A stretch of 64,000 nt of DNA from Heterobilharzia americana (taxonomy: Eukaryota > Platyhelminthes > Trematoda > Strigeidida > Schistosomatidae), in NCBI GenBank assembly GCA_944470555.2, contig OX104130.1:72793160-72857159 (forward strand). The letters run 5' to 3'. Every line of letters starts with the position of its first letter. The stretch's first letter is position 1. Under the pieces are notes generated by a model that did not search any database, had not been told where the DNA came from, and was given only the letters and a program-made list of their open reading frames with translations. Below, piece after piece: positions 23,075-34,568 of this stretch. The translations under genes were made by a program, and so were the position numbers.

Positions 23075-23390
23075 TATAGAATGACACCTAAACCCATCTT
23101 GCGCTAAATGTAGTGGAGGAGTATTGGAAAGATCTATCAGAAGCGTATGTTGATTACTAAGCACAGTTTTGAAAGATAAACCTCTTACTGACAAGATTCT
23201 AATAACTTCTTTCACAGAAGTAGGAAGGATACTAAGTTGTCGACCAGTGGTGTCTATTTATGAAGACCTTGATGAAATGGATGCGCTGACACCGAATTAC
23301 ATTTTACTGCTGCAAGAGTCAGGCTGCACTCCTAAAGTCGAAGTAAGCTCACGTCAACGTAATTCATGTTACTGGCAATAGTGTAAGTTA
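23075..23390 (+). pseudogene. BEL/Pao LTR-retrotransposon integrase C-terminal fragment
   Basis: Plus strand from about 23079: HLNPSCAKCSGGVLERSIRS, then a stop, LLSTVLKDKPLTDKILITSF, TEVGRILSCRPVVSIYEDLD, then LTPNYILLLQESGCTPKVEV ending 23381. The blocks GGVWER, EV..ILN.RP and LTPN.LLLL are typical of the end of BEL/Pao integrases, which insert the element's DNA. The Trp codons expected in the first block read TGA or TTG, and further stops occur. No LTR or other pol segment is seen nearby, so this is an isolated remnant. Confidence 0.75.
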
Positions 23391-24550
23391 CTGGTAATCA
23401 GATTATGGAAAGCTTTGGTGGGGTGGGTCCGATTATTTTCTATACCTTACCTTATTTTTCTTCAATTTTGATGTCACTGCCGAACACATTTTCGCGTTTA
23501 AATTTAGGCTACCTACTAATATTAAGTAGTATACCATGTTTAACCGCAATATTAGGACAGCAGATTTATTCGTTGTGTTAGAGTTGCATTTTGTTGGCAT
23601 TTCAGGATTTTTTCGTTAAAGTCTTCTACCTAAGCATATGAATATCCACATTTTCAACATTTTTGGCTATAGTTTACTTTGGTTGTAGACCTACTATTTA
23701 TTTTGTTGACACACATTCTATAAAGTGATCTTGGTGGTGGAGAACCTGCAAGTACCTCACAATTTGGGGTTTTCAATACATTACCGATTTTCAGATAAAT
23801 CCTTTGTTGTACACGTAACTAGGGCGTTAAGTTGATCTTTCGAAGAATCAACTTACCATTCAAGTTTCCAATTTCTTGAAGGAAATCCATAGTCCCTAAC
23901 AGTGTATCTTTGTCGCACGGCTAATCAGTACAGATATTTTTTCTCTATTCAAACAATCCCTTTGTATCTGATTTAATGAGTTTTTGTCGGTGAATTGTAC
24001 TCATAGAAATAAGAAGGAAAATTACAAAACCGCGTAGTGCGATTTCTCATTTGTCTCAGTGTTGATTATGTAACTAGTTTACCAGAAATAAATTCAATGA
24101 GATTTCAATTTTCCTTTGATGAAATATAATGAGGCGTTATTCTCTTAATGAACCAACAACAACTGTCTTACATCTTGAAAACCACGACCATGGCTGAGAC
24201 ATTAGGAGAACTTGTGTGGCTTTGTCAATGCCACTGCTATATGTATAAGTTAGTCGGTTACTTTATCTACGGTCAGTTTTGGTTGTTTTCCAGGTTTACT
24301 TTTAAACTTTACATCTATGAGTTATGGTTAAGATGCTTAGTGGAGTGTGGCCACTTGTTTGTTTGCTTTTTCACCTTCGAAAGACTACCAGTCATTCTAC
24401 CTGATGTTATGCCCCAGAGACAAAACAGCAGGAGATAAAAGGTAGCCCAATAAAGATTTATACAAATTGCTTCTTGTTCCTTAGAAACAGGTTTCCATTT
24501 ATAAAGTAAGAAATTTGGATGTTTCTCTACCTAAAACAAAAAAATGTAGT
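23391..24550. other. No gene recognised
   Basis: A 96-codon frame at 24148-24438 has a hydrophobic, aromatic-rich middle but no family was recognised. The rest is AT-rich. Confidence 0.35.
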
Positions 24551-24554
24551 TAGA

Positions 24555-24805
24555 TTACAGAATAAATGAGTTCTGAGTTAATTTGGTAAAAACATATTTG
24601 AGCTTCGGGGTCAGAGTGTTTAGAAATAAAGAAAGAGAACAGCTGAGATGAAACGGAATTTCGTCAAATAATTGGGAATAAGGTATGTTGTGATGAATTA
24701 AATATATTTTTGAGACGTGCTCGGTAATCCTGGTAGACAATAGCCTCTTTGCTCTTCCTGCATACTCACTTATGCATGTGCATGTGCACTGACAAACACA
24801 GATGG
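24555..24805 (-). mobile_element. Penelope-like element fragment: GIY-YIG
   Basis: Minus strand: CVCQCTCTCISEYAGRAKRL followed by LSTRITEHVSK is a degraded GIY-YIG core (YIGRT changed to YAGRA) with the usual EHV. Downstream HNIPYSQLFDEIP and TLTPKLKYVF carry on the domain. The RT part is missing, and an Sm-alpha piece lies immediately on its 5' side. Confidence 0.65.
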
Positions 24806-24814
24806 ATGTCATAA

Positions 24815-24890
24815 TATTAATGGATGGTGGCTGGCAGTGGAATCCAGGACGCCCATTTCGTTCTATTTGGGACTCGTCAGTCGAATGTAA
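24815..24890 (-). ncRNA. Degenerate Sm-alpha hammerhead remnant
   Basis: Minus strand: CTGACGAGTCCCAAATAGAA, then CGAAA, then GGGCGTCCTGGATTCCACTG. The CTGACGA and GAAA boxes survive. Stem I is broken (TCGA faces CTGG) and stem II has a mismatch. Probably inactive. Confidence 0.7.
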
Positions 24891-25354
24891 GAGTAGTTGG
24901 AATTTTATCTTGTTTAGATTATGGAATTTCATATGCTGTTTGATACACCGAGACAAGTTTGTCAAAGGGGAGTGAAATATTTTCAGTCAGTTTGACTAAT
25001 ATCTCATACCCTCCCTATCTGAAAGATTACCTTCAGCACACCATCAACTCCATCACTTGTGGCTGAGGAGAAGATCTGCTGTTTCCTTGCAACAAATGTG
25101 CCCTATACTTGCGACGGAATCTGAAAATGAGCTTAAATAGATATCACTAAGCATACTGGGAAGTTTGAGAGATGCGGTAAAAATAAAGCTGTAATCAGTA
25201 GGCAGATGTTTCACACCTATTCATACAACCACAGTTTGTTGCCACCCTTCGAAAGTAAGATACTTTGTTTACGGTTATCAAGTGTGGATAGTTGTTTCGA
25301 TCACATTCATAAATAGCTCACTTATGTGATATAAATGTTTACTTTCTTGGGTAT
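24891..25354. other. No gene recognised
   Basis: Spacer between an Sm-alpha remnant and a PLE terminal-repeat fragment. Nothing identified. Confidence 0.3.
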
Positions 25355-25500
25355 CTCGATAGCGTAATTAGAAGACGAAGTTTATCTGAACAATGCGATG
25401 TATTTGCGTAACACATTTCGAACAATCTAATCACACGTTTACTTTTCAAGGCAATATATAAATGAAAATGAAAGGTCAAATATAATGAATATGAAAAGAT
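25355..25500. mobile_element. Terminal-repeat fragment of the 62.6-63.6 kb PLE family
   Basis: GCGTAATTAGAAGACGAAGT through ACATTTCGAACAATCTAATC and CACGTTTACTTTTCAAGGCA matches the inverted terminal repeat found at 62.62-62.75 and 63.47-63.59 kb. It lies about 550 bp from the GIY-YIG fragment at 24.6 kb and may belong to the same dead insertion. Confidence 0.65.
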
Positions 25501-26985
25501 TGTGAATTTTTGCTATGTACCACCCAATTTTGTATAGCTCTATTTGCTGTTTTGACCAAGACCTTAAAATCACCTACATGGCTGTTTTCACACCCTTACT
25601 AGTTTTTCTACCCTCTCCTCTCAAGGCTGAACTCTCATTGGTTGTTAAGTATATGCGGATTTAGTTTTGTCAAGGTCATTTAGGAGTGTATATATATGTA
25701 TATATTCAGCATCACTCTCAACAGTAAAAGCTCTCTGTCAACCGTCCGTCTTCCCTTTTTGTCTTTGGACGTCGGTGGTGTTGTCATGGTTGTGATTTGT
25801 GTTAGAGTCGATTAGTTTGTGCATTTGATTCATAGCACTAGACTTATAGACTACTAGTAGACTGTTAAGTAGTACTACCGGTTATAACTATTTTGATATT
25901 TATGCTTAAATTTGTTCAGTGACTCATTTTATAGTTACGTACTGTTAAGGAGTTTCATAATAAGATGAAAAGGTTATTCAGTGCTACCAGGTTCCCAATG
26001 TTTCTTCAAATCATATCAGTCCATGATGAATTCTATCAAACCTAAAATCATTCACCTTTATTTATTTCAGCATACTGTTTCATAACTCATCTCTCACTCT
26101 TTCAAGAAAACTTTTCATGATTATTTTATTTTAAAAGAAAAACATAATTAGATTTGAATTTAGACTTCAAATTCAATATAGTGGAAAACAGGAATTCTAT
26201 TTCATATCGTTTATGACCTAGTTTCATCCTAACTAACTTTCTGTTTATTTTTCAAATGGTAAGGATTAGAGTAAAAAACGAAAAAAATTTTTTTCTTCAA
26301 AATTTCATTCTGTTTAAGCTTAAATGATTTTCATGCATCTGAAAATTTTGTCATTTTATTTGTATCATTCTAAATGATATAGGATTGTTATGTCCTGAAA
26401 TTTTTTTAATTTCTCATATTCTCTTATCTAATAATTATTTTAGTGAAGCATATTGCCTAATCTAATGGCTATAAAAATTATTTTTGTGGTCACGAAAAAT
26501 ATGAAAATTTCTTTAATTTTTTTTTCGAAGAATAACCAACTTGTTAGTCTGTATAAACTGTATGAGAATTTTTTCAATTGTCCAAAGAAGTTTAAGAAAA
26601 TAAGTGATCAAATGAAATACATATACATTTTAAATAGTTTCATTCTAAAGTATTATGATAAAGTAGATCCTAGAGATAGGATGCAATTATCAGGGAATAC
26701 AAATGGGTAAAAAAAATTAAGCCTTCCCATTTTTTCATAATAAACCCAGTCGTAATAACTAATTTGGTTAATGAGTGATTGAATGTCCTTCGACAATAAC
26801 CTCAGTCTAGTATACGAAGATAACTAGTTGCGATATGAATAAAATGGTGAACACTATGGAAAGATTGTCAACTGGTTATCAACTCTATTCAATAACCATA
26901 AAGTCTGTAACCTATGCAATGAACGAGATAGAGTAGGAAAACTACAAACAATTTCTCAACGTTCAAGGTAATGATGATGATAATG
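25501..26985. other. AT-rich stretch with a short SINE tail
   Basis: A second-family SINE tail fragment (GTGCTACCAGGTTCCCAATG through CAGTCCATGATGAATTCTAT) lies at about 25980-26040. The 85-codon frame at 26453-26710 is Lys/Ile/Phe-rich as expected of AT-rich DNA and was not recognised. Confidence 0.4.
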
Positions 26986-26989
26986 AAAA

Positions 26990-28410
26990 TCATAGAAGAG
27001 AAGAAATATTAACTATAAAGTACAAGCCAAAGCTGTAGAGGAATTATGCTCCATTACTGTCCACCCAAAACAAGCAAAATATTAAGCCGTATCATCCTGG
27101 AGAAACTAAAAATGCTGTGAATTCAAAACTACCACACGAAACAGGCTAGCTGACTTCAGGGAGAACAAATCATCTGCGCATCAAGTTGCAAGGCTACGCA
27201 TTATCAAAGAACAGAGCATAGACTGCCAGTCAACTTGATCTTTGCCTCAATTTCATCGACTTTGAAAAGGCCTACGACAGTGTCGACGGAGAAGTAATCT
27301 GTCACCTGCCATAAACCTTTATCAAACTCATTCAACAGCTATATGATGATGATAATGATGATGCTACATGCCAAGTGATTTACAATGGAAAGCTTAGTGA
27401 TGTCTTTGAAGTTTGGACAGGAGAAAGACTAGGCTGCCGCCTACTATCACCGATGATCTTACTGATTCCGGTCAACTGGAAAGGATCATACAGCAAACCG
27501 TGAAAAGCGAGAAGAGGGACATACGCTGTTTGACTGACAAAAGACACTGGAAAATTTCGAGTTCGTCGATGATGATTTATATCTAATGTCGCACAAACTC
27601 GAAGATGTACAGGCGAAAACCAACAAGTTTGCAGAAGGGGCAAGACAGCAAGGACGGGCACTTAGGTGAACGTAGAGAAGACAGAGGTGAAAAAGATACC
27701 CAAATAACAACAACAGCGACAACAGCAAGCACCAATCAACACCAACGAAAGAAATGTAAGAGAAGCAGTTTCTTTCATCTATCTCGGCGGAAACATTTCA
27801 ACTACTGGAGGTGGCACAGATGTGGATGTCAAAGTCAGGATCGGAAAGACAGCAAGATAGGCTTGCATTAATATGAAATCAGTGTGCAAATCTATTGCAC
27901 TCAGCATAAAACATGAGCAAGATCCGGATTTTCAACACTAATACCAGTCAAGTCAGTGGTTCTATATTCTTCGGAAACTTGGCGCGTTACGAAAGGGATT
28001 CCTAACAAGCTACAGACATTCATCGATAGCTGCCGTCTACGCTCGATACTTAAGATCGGACGGCCAGAAAGAATAAGCAACAAGGAACTCACTGTGGCTG
28101 GCCATGAACTAACCGAGAACCTATCGCCCAACAAATACTTAGAAGAAAGTGGAGATGGACTGGATTTGACATACACTGAGAAGACTGATTGGGGACATCA
28201 TGTGCCAGGTCAGGCCGTCAAGTGAAAGCTAAAGGCGAAATGACGAGTTGGGCGTCTGAGCCGAGGATGACATAGAGGAGATGGTGTATGAGGAAGAAAT
28301 GAAAGCTTGTGGGGAGTGGTGAAGCCAGGTTGAAAAGACTTCAGAGAACGAAGTGAAGTGGCGATGTGCTACTGAATCTCTATGTTCCATTAGGAACCCA
28401 GTAATAAAAT
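26990..28410 (+). mobile_element. SR2-like RTE LINE: RT fragment and 3' end
   Basis: Plus strand: LNFIDFEKAYDSVDGEVICH (27247-27306, RT block with D of the first catalytic triad position), QLYDD...CQVIYNGKLSDVFEVWTGER (about 27330-27424), a degraded active-site region, VNVEKTEVKKIPK (27670 on), VREAVSFIYLGGNISTTGGG (27758-27818), then DVDVKVRIGK, SSETWRVTKGIPNKLQTFID (27964-28023) and the tail ending ATGTTCCATTAGGAACCCAG. The YADD box is lost at 27550-27570. Frames shift at least four times. The 5' part (endonuclease) is absent. Confidence 0.85.
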
Positions 28411-28779
28411 CCTTATTTCTGTCAGTTAACTTTGGAGGCTGTTAGGTAAGGAGTCACTTATCAATTGACTAGCGTTGGTCAGTAAACCAGTGCAACACTA
28501 TGGAAAGCATAGACTTCTAGGTGTCTGTTTCTAATGTGAACATCTTTGGATAAAAAATAGAACGAATGAAACATTTTTCCTTGAGCATTTCCTGTAGTTT
28601 CGAAAACTCATGCCAAATTTTTTGGTCAAACTTTTTCTCGATATGACTGCCAAAAATAAAAAAAATTATAGCGAAAATGGAAAACATAATGATTACACTG
28701 TTGCATACATAATGAAAGTGACTCTTTTCACAAAGAAATATGTGACAAATTAATATGAGGTACTGAAGTCATGGGAAAT
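28411..28779. other. No gene recognised
   Basis: AT-rich spacer between two SR2-like LINE pieces in opposite orientation. Confidence 0.35.
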
Positions 28780-29000
28780 TATTATTATTTGTCCCTTGGG
28801 TCCCCAGTGGAACATGAGGCTTTAGGAGCACACCTCCATTGCACTCTGTTTTTTACAGTATATCCAACCCGGCTCCACGACTGGAAAGAAGCTTTCATTT
28901 CTTCCTGATACACGATCTCCTCCATATCACCTTCGGCGGAATTGCGTCTGGTCGTGTTGCTTTCACGGCTTTACGTAACTTTATGACATTCAGGGCTTCC
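28780..29000 (-). mobile_element. 3' end of SR2-like RTE LINE
   Basis: It starts with ATTATTATTATTTGTCCCTT, the reverse complement of the (AAT)n tail and SR2-like 3' end, followed by the antisense ORF2 tail to about 29000. The neighbouring LINE at 27.0-28.4 kb ends 370 bp away in the opposite orientation, so the two insertions are tail-to-tail. Confidence 0.75.
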
Positions 29001-29360
29001 GGTTTTGAAACTAAACATATATACAGACTGAAATTCATTCTGAACTCAATTAGTGTTCTAATCAATTAGATGAAAATACAGTTAGAATCGATATTTTGAT
29101 ACAATCTTTTATTTTACCACTTACTGCCTTCTATAACTGTTTCACTGACCGATGAGAAAGGCTTCTCAGGATGTTGTTGTTTTGAACCATTCCGTGTCAA
29201 CAGTTAGGCTAGAAGAAGAAGATCCCAACTGTCTATTGAAACTTACTTAACATTTTATGGTTAAGGCATTTTCTCTCAACATTCGGATTTTCTTCTTTAT
29301 ATTCACATTAAATCAAATACGTGTTTCTGCTAAAATAATACTCAGTCAAGTTGGAGGTGC
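29001..29360. other. No gene recognised
   Basis: Spacer; nothing identified. Confidence 0.3.
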
Positions 29361-29361
29361 A

Positions 29362-29450
29362 TTAATGATGGATAGTGGCTAGCAGTAGAATCTAGGACAT
29401 GTATTTCGTCCTATTTGGGACTCGTCAAGTGGATGTACCTGCCTTCCAGC
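29362..29450 (-). ncRNA. Degenerate Sm-alpha hammerhead remnant
   Basis: Minus strand: GGTACATCCA, then TTGACGAGTCCCAAATAGGA, CGAAAT and ATGTCCTAGATTCTACTGCT. Stem II and the GAAA box are intact. The first core base of CTGACGA is T and the base before it is C, so C3 of the catalytic core is lost. Likely inactive. Confidence 0.7.
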
Positions 29451-29629
29451 GAATTGTCAAGTATCATATCGTTCATCCATTAACCGTCTCCCTGAATCTC
29501 AACAATAGCGATAAGGTTGTTTGAGAATGGATATCACAGAATTTGATAGATTTTATGATTGACAAATCAAGAATGTCAAGTTGCTTTCTAGCACAAGACC
29601 TACTTCTGCTGACCCGTAAAATTTAACTT

Positions 29630-30490
29630 TTAGTATAACTGCCCCACCAGCTGCTAGGATTGCGAATAACATAACGGAATTTCATTTTGATCCAGATGCA
29701 AATTTGACTTTTTACATGTAATTCAGGAGGATTGAAGATTTCAGATTCGGTTTTTGCTAATCAGGATGATGCTTGAAAGGTACTCTTGTTACTCTTGAAA
29801 CTGTGTCCAGCTGCATTAGGCTAATACTACAACATGATTTTGCCACAAAACGCACATTTGACGCCATGGTTCAAACACTCAAACAACACTTTGGAGATCA
29901 TTCTTCGCTTTGAAATGCAATATATAGCTGTCTCACAACAGTGAAGAATGAAAGCGGTTTGTCTTTACGCATGTCAGCACCATCAGTCGTAAATATGAAC
30001 AATTGAAACTGAAATCTTTAACGAATGATCAGTTAATATGGTTTTTATTTCCATGCAGCCTAAAATTGATGAATTTCACTGACATCAGAATGGGATTGCT
30101 GAATCGTTTGTACGAGAACCTAAAGATAATTCTGACCAGCATACCTGCGAAAAGTCGTCTTGTAAATTTTTAGCCGGACACCAAGTGAGTTTGGAAACAT
30201 TTGTAGTTTGTCGCATAACACATGACCACACATTCCGTGACAGAACACCTCCTGATTCACTTCTAAGCATGGAAACCTATTCCAGAAGCTCTAACAGTGC
30301 ATTGAAAAGGAAGCAAACCTCACCTTGATGGCACTGTGACGCATTGTACTTCATTTAATCTTGCCGTTTAAACAATATAGATGTCGTCATTGTTACACCG
30401 TAGATCATATGGATAGATTTTTCAAGCAGTATCAGCAACGTTTGCTCAGATCCCTTGAACAACAGCGGCATAAACCACATTTCTGACCAA
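29630..30490 (+). pseudogene. Gypsy-type LTR retrotransposon Gag fragment
   Basis: Plus strand, several frames: EFHFDPDANLTFYM then FRRIEDF (about 29681-29740), TFDAMVQTLKQHFGDHSS (29851-29904), ISRKYEQLKLKSLTNDQLIW (about 29982-30041), FTDIRMGLLNRLYENLK (30075-30125). Degraded CCHC knuckles follow near 30330-30410: WHCDALYFI then a stop and SC, and CRHCYTVDHMD in the next frame with the last Cys missing. The order resembles Gag of trematode CsRn1/Boudicca-type gypsy elements, which packages the element RNA. Stops and at least three frame changes make it non-functional. No LTRs or pol were identified. Confidence 0.7.
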
Positions 30491-31155
30491 TAACTGGTTC
30501 TTGTAATTCTGACCATCTCGAATAGTTCACCACTGAAGAATGTGTATGTTTCAGAGGATCTGTAATATAAGAAACTGACAGAAATCATGTTCTTCTTCAA
30601 GAATATTTGTTAAGTTCAGTCTTGAAATTATGTATTCATAAGAATCACAACCTTGAGTTCTAACGTCAGCCTATCGGGATACTTGACAGTGTTTTTCACC
30701 TTCCCTATTACCTGAAACTCCCGAATTAACTCACAAATAAGTTTATGCATTTGAAGGGAATCTGTGGTCTAAATTGTTAGCGAAGCTATTGGAATGAAGA
30801 GAAACGTTTACCTAGCGCGCACAGTCGTTCGAGATTAGTAATCAAATAACCCATTCTGCATATATTTAGGTTGTACTCAGAACATATTCCAAGATAATTA
30901 AGGGAGTTTATTGTCATTTACTAGTGTCATCGACTGTACCAGTATGAAAATGTCTGAAAAAAGCCAAAAAATTCATCAACTGCCAGTTAACTCTTATTGG
31001 CTAGCATATGTTCATTACTGCAAAAAGTATTACAATAAAATAAGCTGACTTTGTTTCGTGACTTCTCTTCAACTGCTGATAACCAAGAAATAGGTCGAAT
31101 TATTGAAATCAGAACATAAGTTTTTCAAATTGTAGATTTGTGCAAATTTATTTAT
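30491..31155. other. No gene recognised
   Basis: AT-rich spacer. No pol segment of the gypsy element was recognised here. Confidence 0.35.
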
Positions 31156-31159
31156 TAGT

Positions 31160-31425
31160 TTCAGGCTGATATTCATGATGAACTAATGTCAGTTGGAGAA
31201 ACATTAAAATCTGGGAGCAATGGACAGCAATTTCATCTTAGCATAGGACTATTTAACAGAGACAGCCGCGGAATATAAAGGTCCTGTGCTTAATCTCTAG
31301 CAAGATTATGGGTGTACACTTCTGAGGAGTCCCATATTACGAAGAAACAGGTGTCCAATGCTCCCAGGTTTTCAATGTTTCTTCAAAAAGATGTCAGCCT
31401 GTGATGAGTACCTTCACTTTTATAG
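31160..31425. mobile_element. Second-family SINE remnant, two tails facing each other
   Basis: A minus-oriented tail (GATGAACTAATGTCAGTTGG, 31178 on) and a plus-oriented tail (CTGAGGAGTCCCATATTACG through GATGTCAGCCTGTGATGAG, 31322-31408) flank a degraded tRNA-like head. This is the same fold-back design as at 11.35-11.80 kb but older. Confidence 0.6.
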
Positions 31426-32370
31426 TTGTCGATTAACTCTAGTTAAGATATCTGATCATATGAGTATTCAAACTGTACTTCTATGTTGATTCGATTCATC
31501 TCCTTATTTCAGAGGATGAATTTTGTAGCTAGTGTAGCCAGTGATTCATTCTGAAGGTTGTTCAATTCAGTATTAGAAATGTTCAAGATTATTTACATAT
31601 TCATCTTGTTCAGCAAAAATGCTCTCAGTAACTGAAAAGGTATAGAGTTTAAGCAAACTGTTAGTCTTTTTCAGATTATTAGTTTATAAAGTTGAAGGCT
31701 GTAAATCTGTTTCACAATCGGTGCTAGATATAATTTGTATATTTCAAGACAGATTATCTGATACGGTCAGACTGGTTTCCAATTGTAATATATTATATTA
31801 TTATTGAGATTGTATTGTTTTAAGCATAATATAATTGAAAAATTAATTCTTAAACCTACCGAAAGTGATGTCAATGCCATCTCATAGATATTTGTTATAA
31901 CTTTAACTTGATGAAGTACAGGTTTAAACAGTATGAAAATTGAAAACAGTAGTGATTGTAATCTGTTAGTCATTCCTGATGCTGGACAAACGCAGTTGTT
32001 TTATCACCTTAGGATTTCTAAATTTTCACAGCACATATGGAAATTTCAAAACCGGTAACTACCAGCCAGCCTTGCTATTAATTCTAAGAGATATTGTAAT
32101 TATTTTAAGTATGTGAAAGTAATATGGCTAACAAGTAATACGGATCAGTTGAATGATCAACATGTGAAAGAATATGAGATTGAAGTAACTTTCTTTTATT
32201 TGCTGAGTTTTGAGTCTGCACAATCGTTAAGAATATCACAATATAAACATGGATTTAATGTGAAGTCAGATTTACAAGTATTTCATCTGCCTATCACTAC
32301 ATAACATCAGTAGTGTGTTCCTACCTTGACTGTAAATCCTGAAGATATTTTTGTTGACTACATTTATGGT
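31426..32370. other. No gene recognised
   Basis: AT-rich. Frames at 31767-31973 (minus) and 32113-32304 (plus) are not recognised. Confidence 0.35.
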
Positions 32371-32372
32371 TT

Positions 32373-32694
32373 CTTTTGTTCTACTGAGTACCTATCACCC
32401 AACAAATATTTAGAAGAAAGTGGAGATGGGTCGAGCATACACTGAGAATACCATTTGGAGACATCATGTCCCAGGCCAGGCCGTCAAGTGAAAGCTAAAG
32501 GTGAAACGACGAGTTGGGCGTCTGAGCCGAGGATGACATGGAGGAGATGGTGTGTGAGGAAGAAATGAAAGCTTGTGGGGAGTGGTGGAGTCAGGTTGAA
32601 AAGACTTCAGAGAACGAAGTGAAATGGCGATGTGCTACTGAATCCCTATGTTCCACTAGGAACCCAGGGGACAAATAATAATAATAATATCTGT
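32373..32694 (+). mobile_element. 3' end of SR2-like RTE LINE with (AAT)n tail
   Basis: GAGTACCTATCACCCAACAA through GGAGATGGGTCGAGCATACA is the ORF2 tail seen at 28.12-28.38 kb (about 90% alike by eye). It ends TGTTCCACTAGGAACCCAGG GGACAAATAATAATAATAAT. A 5'-truncated insertion. Confidence 0.85.
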
Positions 32695-32939
32695 TCTACT
32701 GACTAAGAGACAGAAAATGTTCATTTATGACGATTTACGATAAACCAAATACATTGTTAATTTCAGTAAAACTACATCAAAGTTATTTCGCTTATTTATT
32801 ATCCCATACTATCGGTTTCGAAAAGATGGTAAGATTGTACTTACCGCTTCCTGAACAAAATCAAACATAGATTAATATACCAAAGGAAGAAGACGAAATT
32901 ATAAAAGCTGATTAGGAGAGGAATGTTTTGAAGTCCCAG

Positions 32940-33600
32940 AAATTAAGTTGGCATCCATCATGAACTTACATCAGTTAGAAGAATATTAGAAGCTTCTGAG
33001 TACTGGATAGCTGTCTCGTTTTAGTATGATACTATTCAGCAATGCGCATCCATCACCACGCACTGCCACGGTTTGAACCCATTGCCATCAAGTTCGTTGT
33101 TAGTGTGTTACCACTGAGCCGCTGTGATGGATTCCAGTGGTCTGTATTTCCAACTTCTGTCAGTTCAGGACATTCAGCTACCATCATCCAGTGCCATTTT
33201 TGAGTATCTGTCCGTATGGCAACCAGGTTCGCTCCGCCAGTCACGACTTCTCACTGGAACTTCAGGAATCGTCTATCGAAGCCAGTCACCAATGAGGACT
33301 AGATCAATTTAATTCGAGGGTTTATGGGGATTTAGTGACTTTTTAGGTTGGTATTCATCATGGACTAAAATCAGTTGGAAGAACGTTAGAAATCTGTGAG
33401 CACTGGATAGCTGTTTTGTCCCAGTGTGGGACTCCTGTACACTGCTCATTCATGATTGACCCCTGATGGAGTCATGGGTGCGTACTCCTTAGGAGTCCAA
33501 TACTAGGACGAAGCAACCGTCTAGTTCTCCGAGATTTCTAATGTTTTTTTAACTGATGTCATCCCATGATGAAAAACAACTTGAAAAATCACTAAGTCCC
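32940..33600. mobile_element. Second-family SINE copies, subfamily B, in tandem inverted arrangement
   Basis: A minus-oriented copy runs about 32950-33310: the tail ATCATGAACTTACATCAGTT, a head with GGTTTGAACCCATTGCCATC, and the body CAACTTCTGTCAGTTCAGGA. It is followed by a second minus tail (about 33350-33440) and a plus tail (33478-33580, CCTTAGGAGTCCAATACTAG, GACGAAG). The body resembles the pieces at 40.0-40.6, 56.4 and 61.9 kb. Hammerhead-like cores here are mutated (for example CTTAGGA). Confidence 0.6.
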
Positions 33601-34339
33601 AACAAACCTCCAAAAGAATTTATGCTTACATAAATTAGATGATGCATAGATGTTAGAAACAAAATAGCCAGGAAGGAGGATAAGTTTATGGTCTATCAAA
33701 AATGTGTATGAATGTAAGTTTAAACTTGCTACATTTACGATGAATAGATGTCCATTTACTTTCATCAGTATTCAGCTTTCTTCATGAGGTAAGATAATAC
33801 AATAATTTACCACAGTGTCATCAGTTCCAACAATTTTAACAAACTGAGGTTTCATAAAAGACAAAAACCAACCGTTTTCTATTAATCCCCAACTCTTATA
33901 ATCACTCCACAAGTGATGACTTTAAAATCACCTACTGGGAAACTTGTTATGATATTTTATGTCTATTACAGCTATTCTAAGGTTTGAAAAGTTGAAAAAA
34001 GTTGAAGAACATGAAATCTTTTCAAAAATTCACACGTAAACATTAAGAAATCAGATTTGTGCTTTCAAAAGCACCTGTTTGGTTAAATCATTTGTGTACT
34101 CAAACGTATAAAATTTTCACATATGCGTTAACAAGTTTCCGATTGCTGATGAATTACAAGACGTGCTGAATAAGACATATCTTATGAAATACGTTGGCCA
34201 TGAAAGGAATTGTTAAACTTGTTAATTTTAAATACTACAATCACTTTTAACTGACAGCTAACTCATATAGCAAATAAGACAGACTGAAAAATCTCAGACG
34301 AAAATAGAGAGAAAGAAGTCTGTTTTATTAATACAAGAG
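33601..34339. other. No gene recognised
   Basis: AT-rich spacer. Confidence 0.35.
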
Positions 34340-34568
34340 TAAACCTTAATCACTGTGGTAGAATGTAATTCCACTTTAATTGATTTGTTAAATGCATCAC
34401 ACAGTGGAACAGTATTGTTTACTGGGTTACATCTCGGACACAATTTATTGTCAATAGTTATTATCTAGATGACTTTGTCTATGGACAGTAAATTGCGTCC
34501 GAAACGTAATCCAGTAAACAATACTATTCCACTGTGTAATACGTCTAACAAATCAACTAAAATGGAGA
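34340..34568. mobile_element. PLE inverted-terminal-repeat remnant forming a hairpin
   Basis: Left arm about 34378-34452 (TTGATTTGTTAAATGCATCA, GTATTGTTTACTGGGTTACA) and right arm about 34486-34558 (TAAATTGCGTCCGAAACGTA, ATCCAGTAAACAATACTATT) are inverted copies with some mismatches. They resemble the ends of the PLE at 37.87-38.99 kb (shared GAATGTAATTCCA at the left edge, CGAAACGTAATC at the right). The whole coding region is missing, leaving about 33 bp between the arms. Confidence 0.7.
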
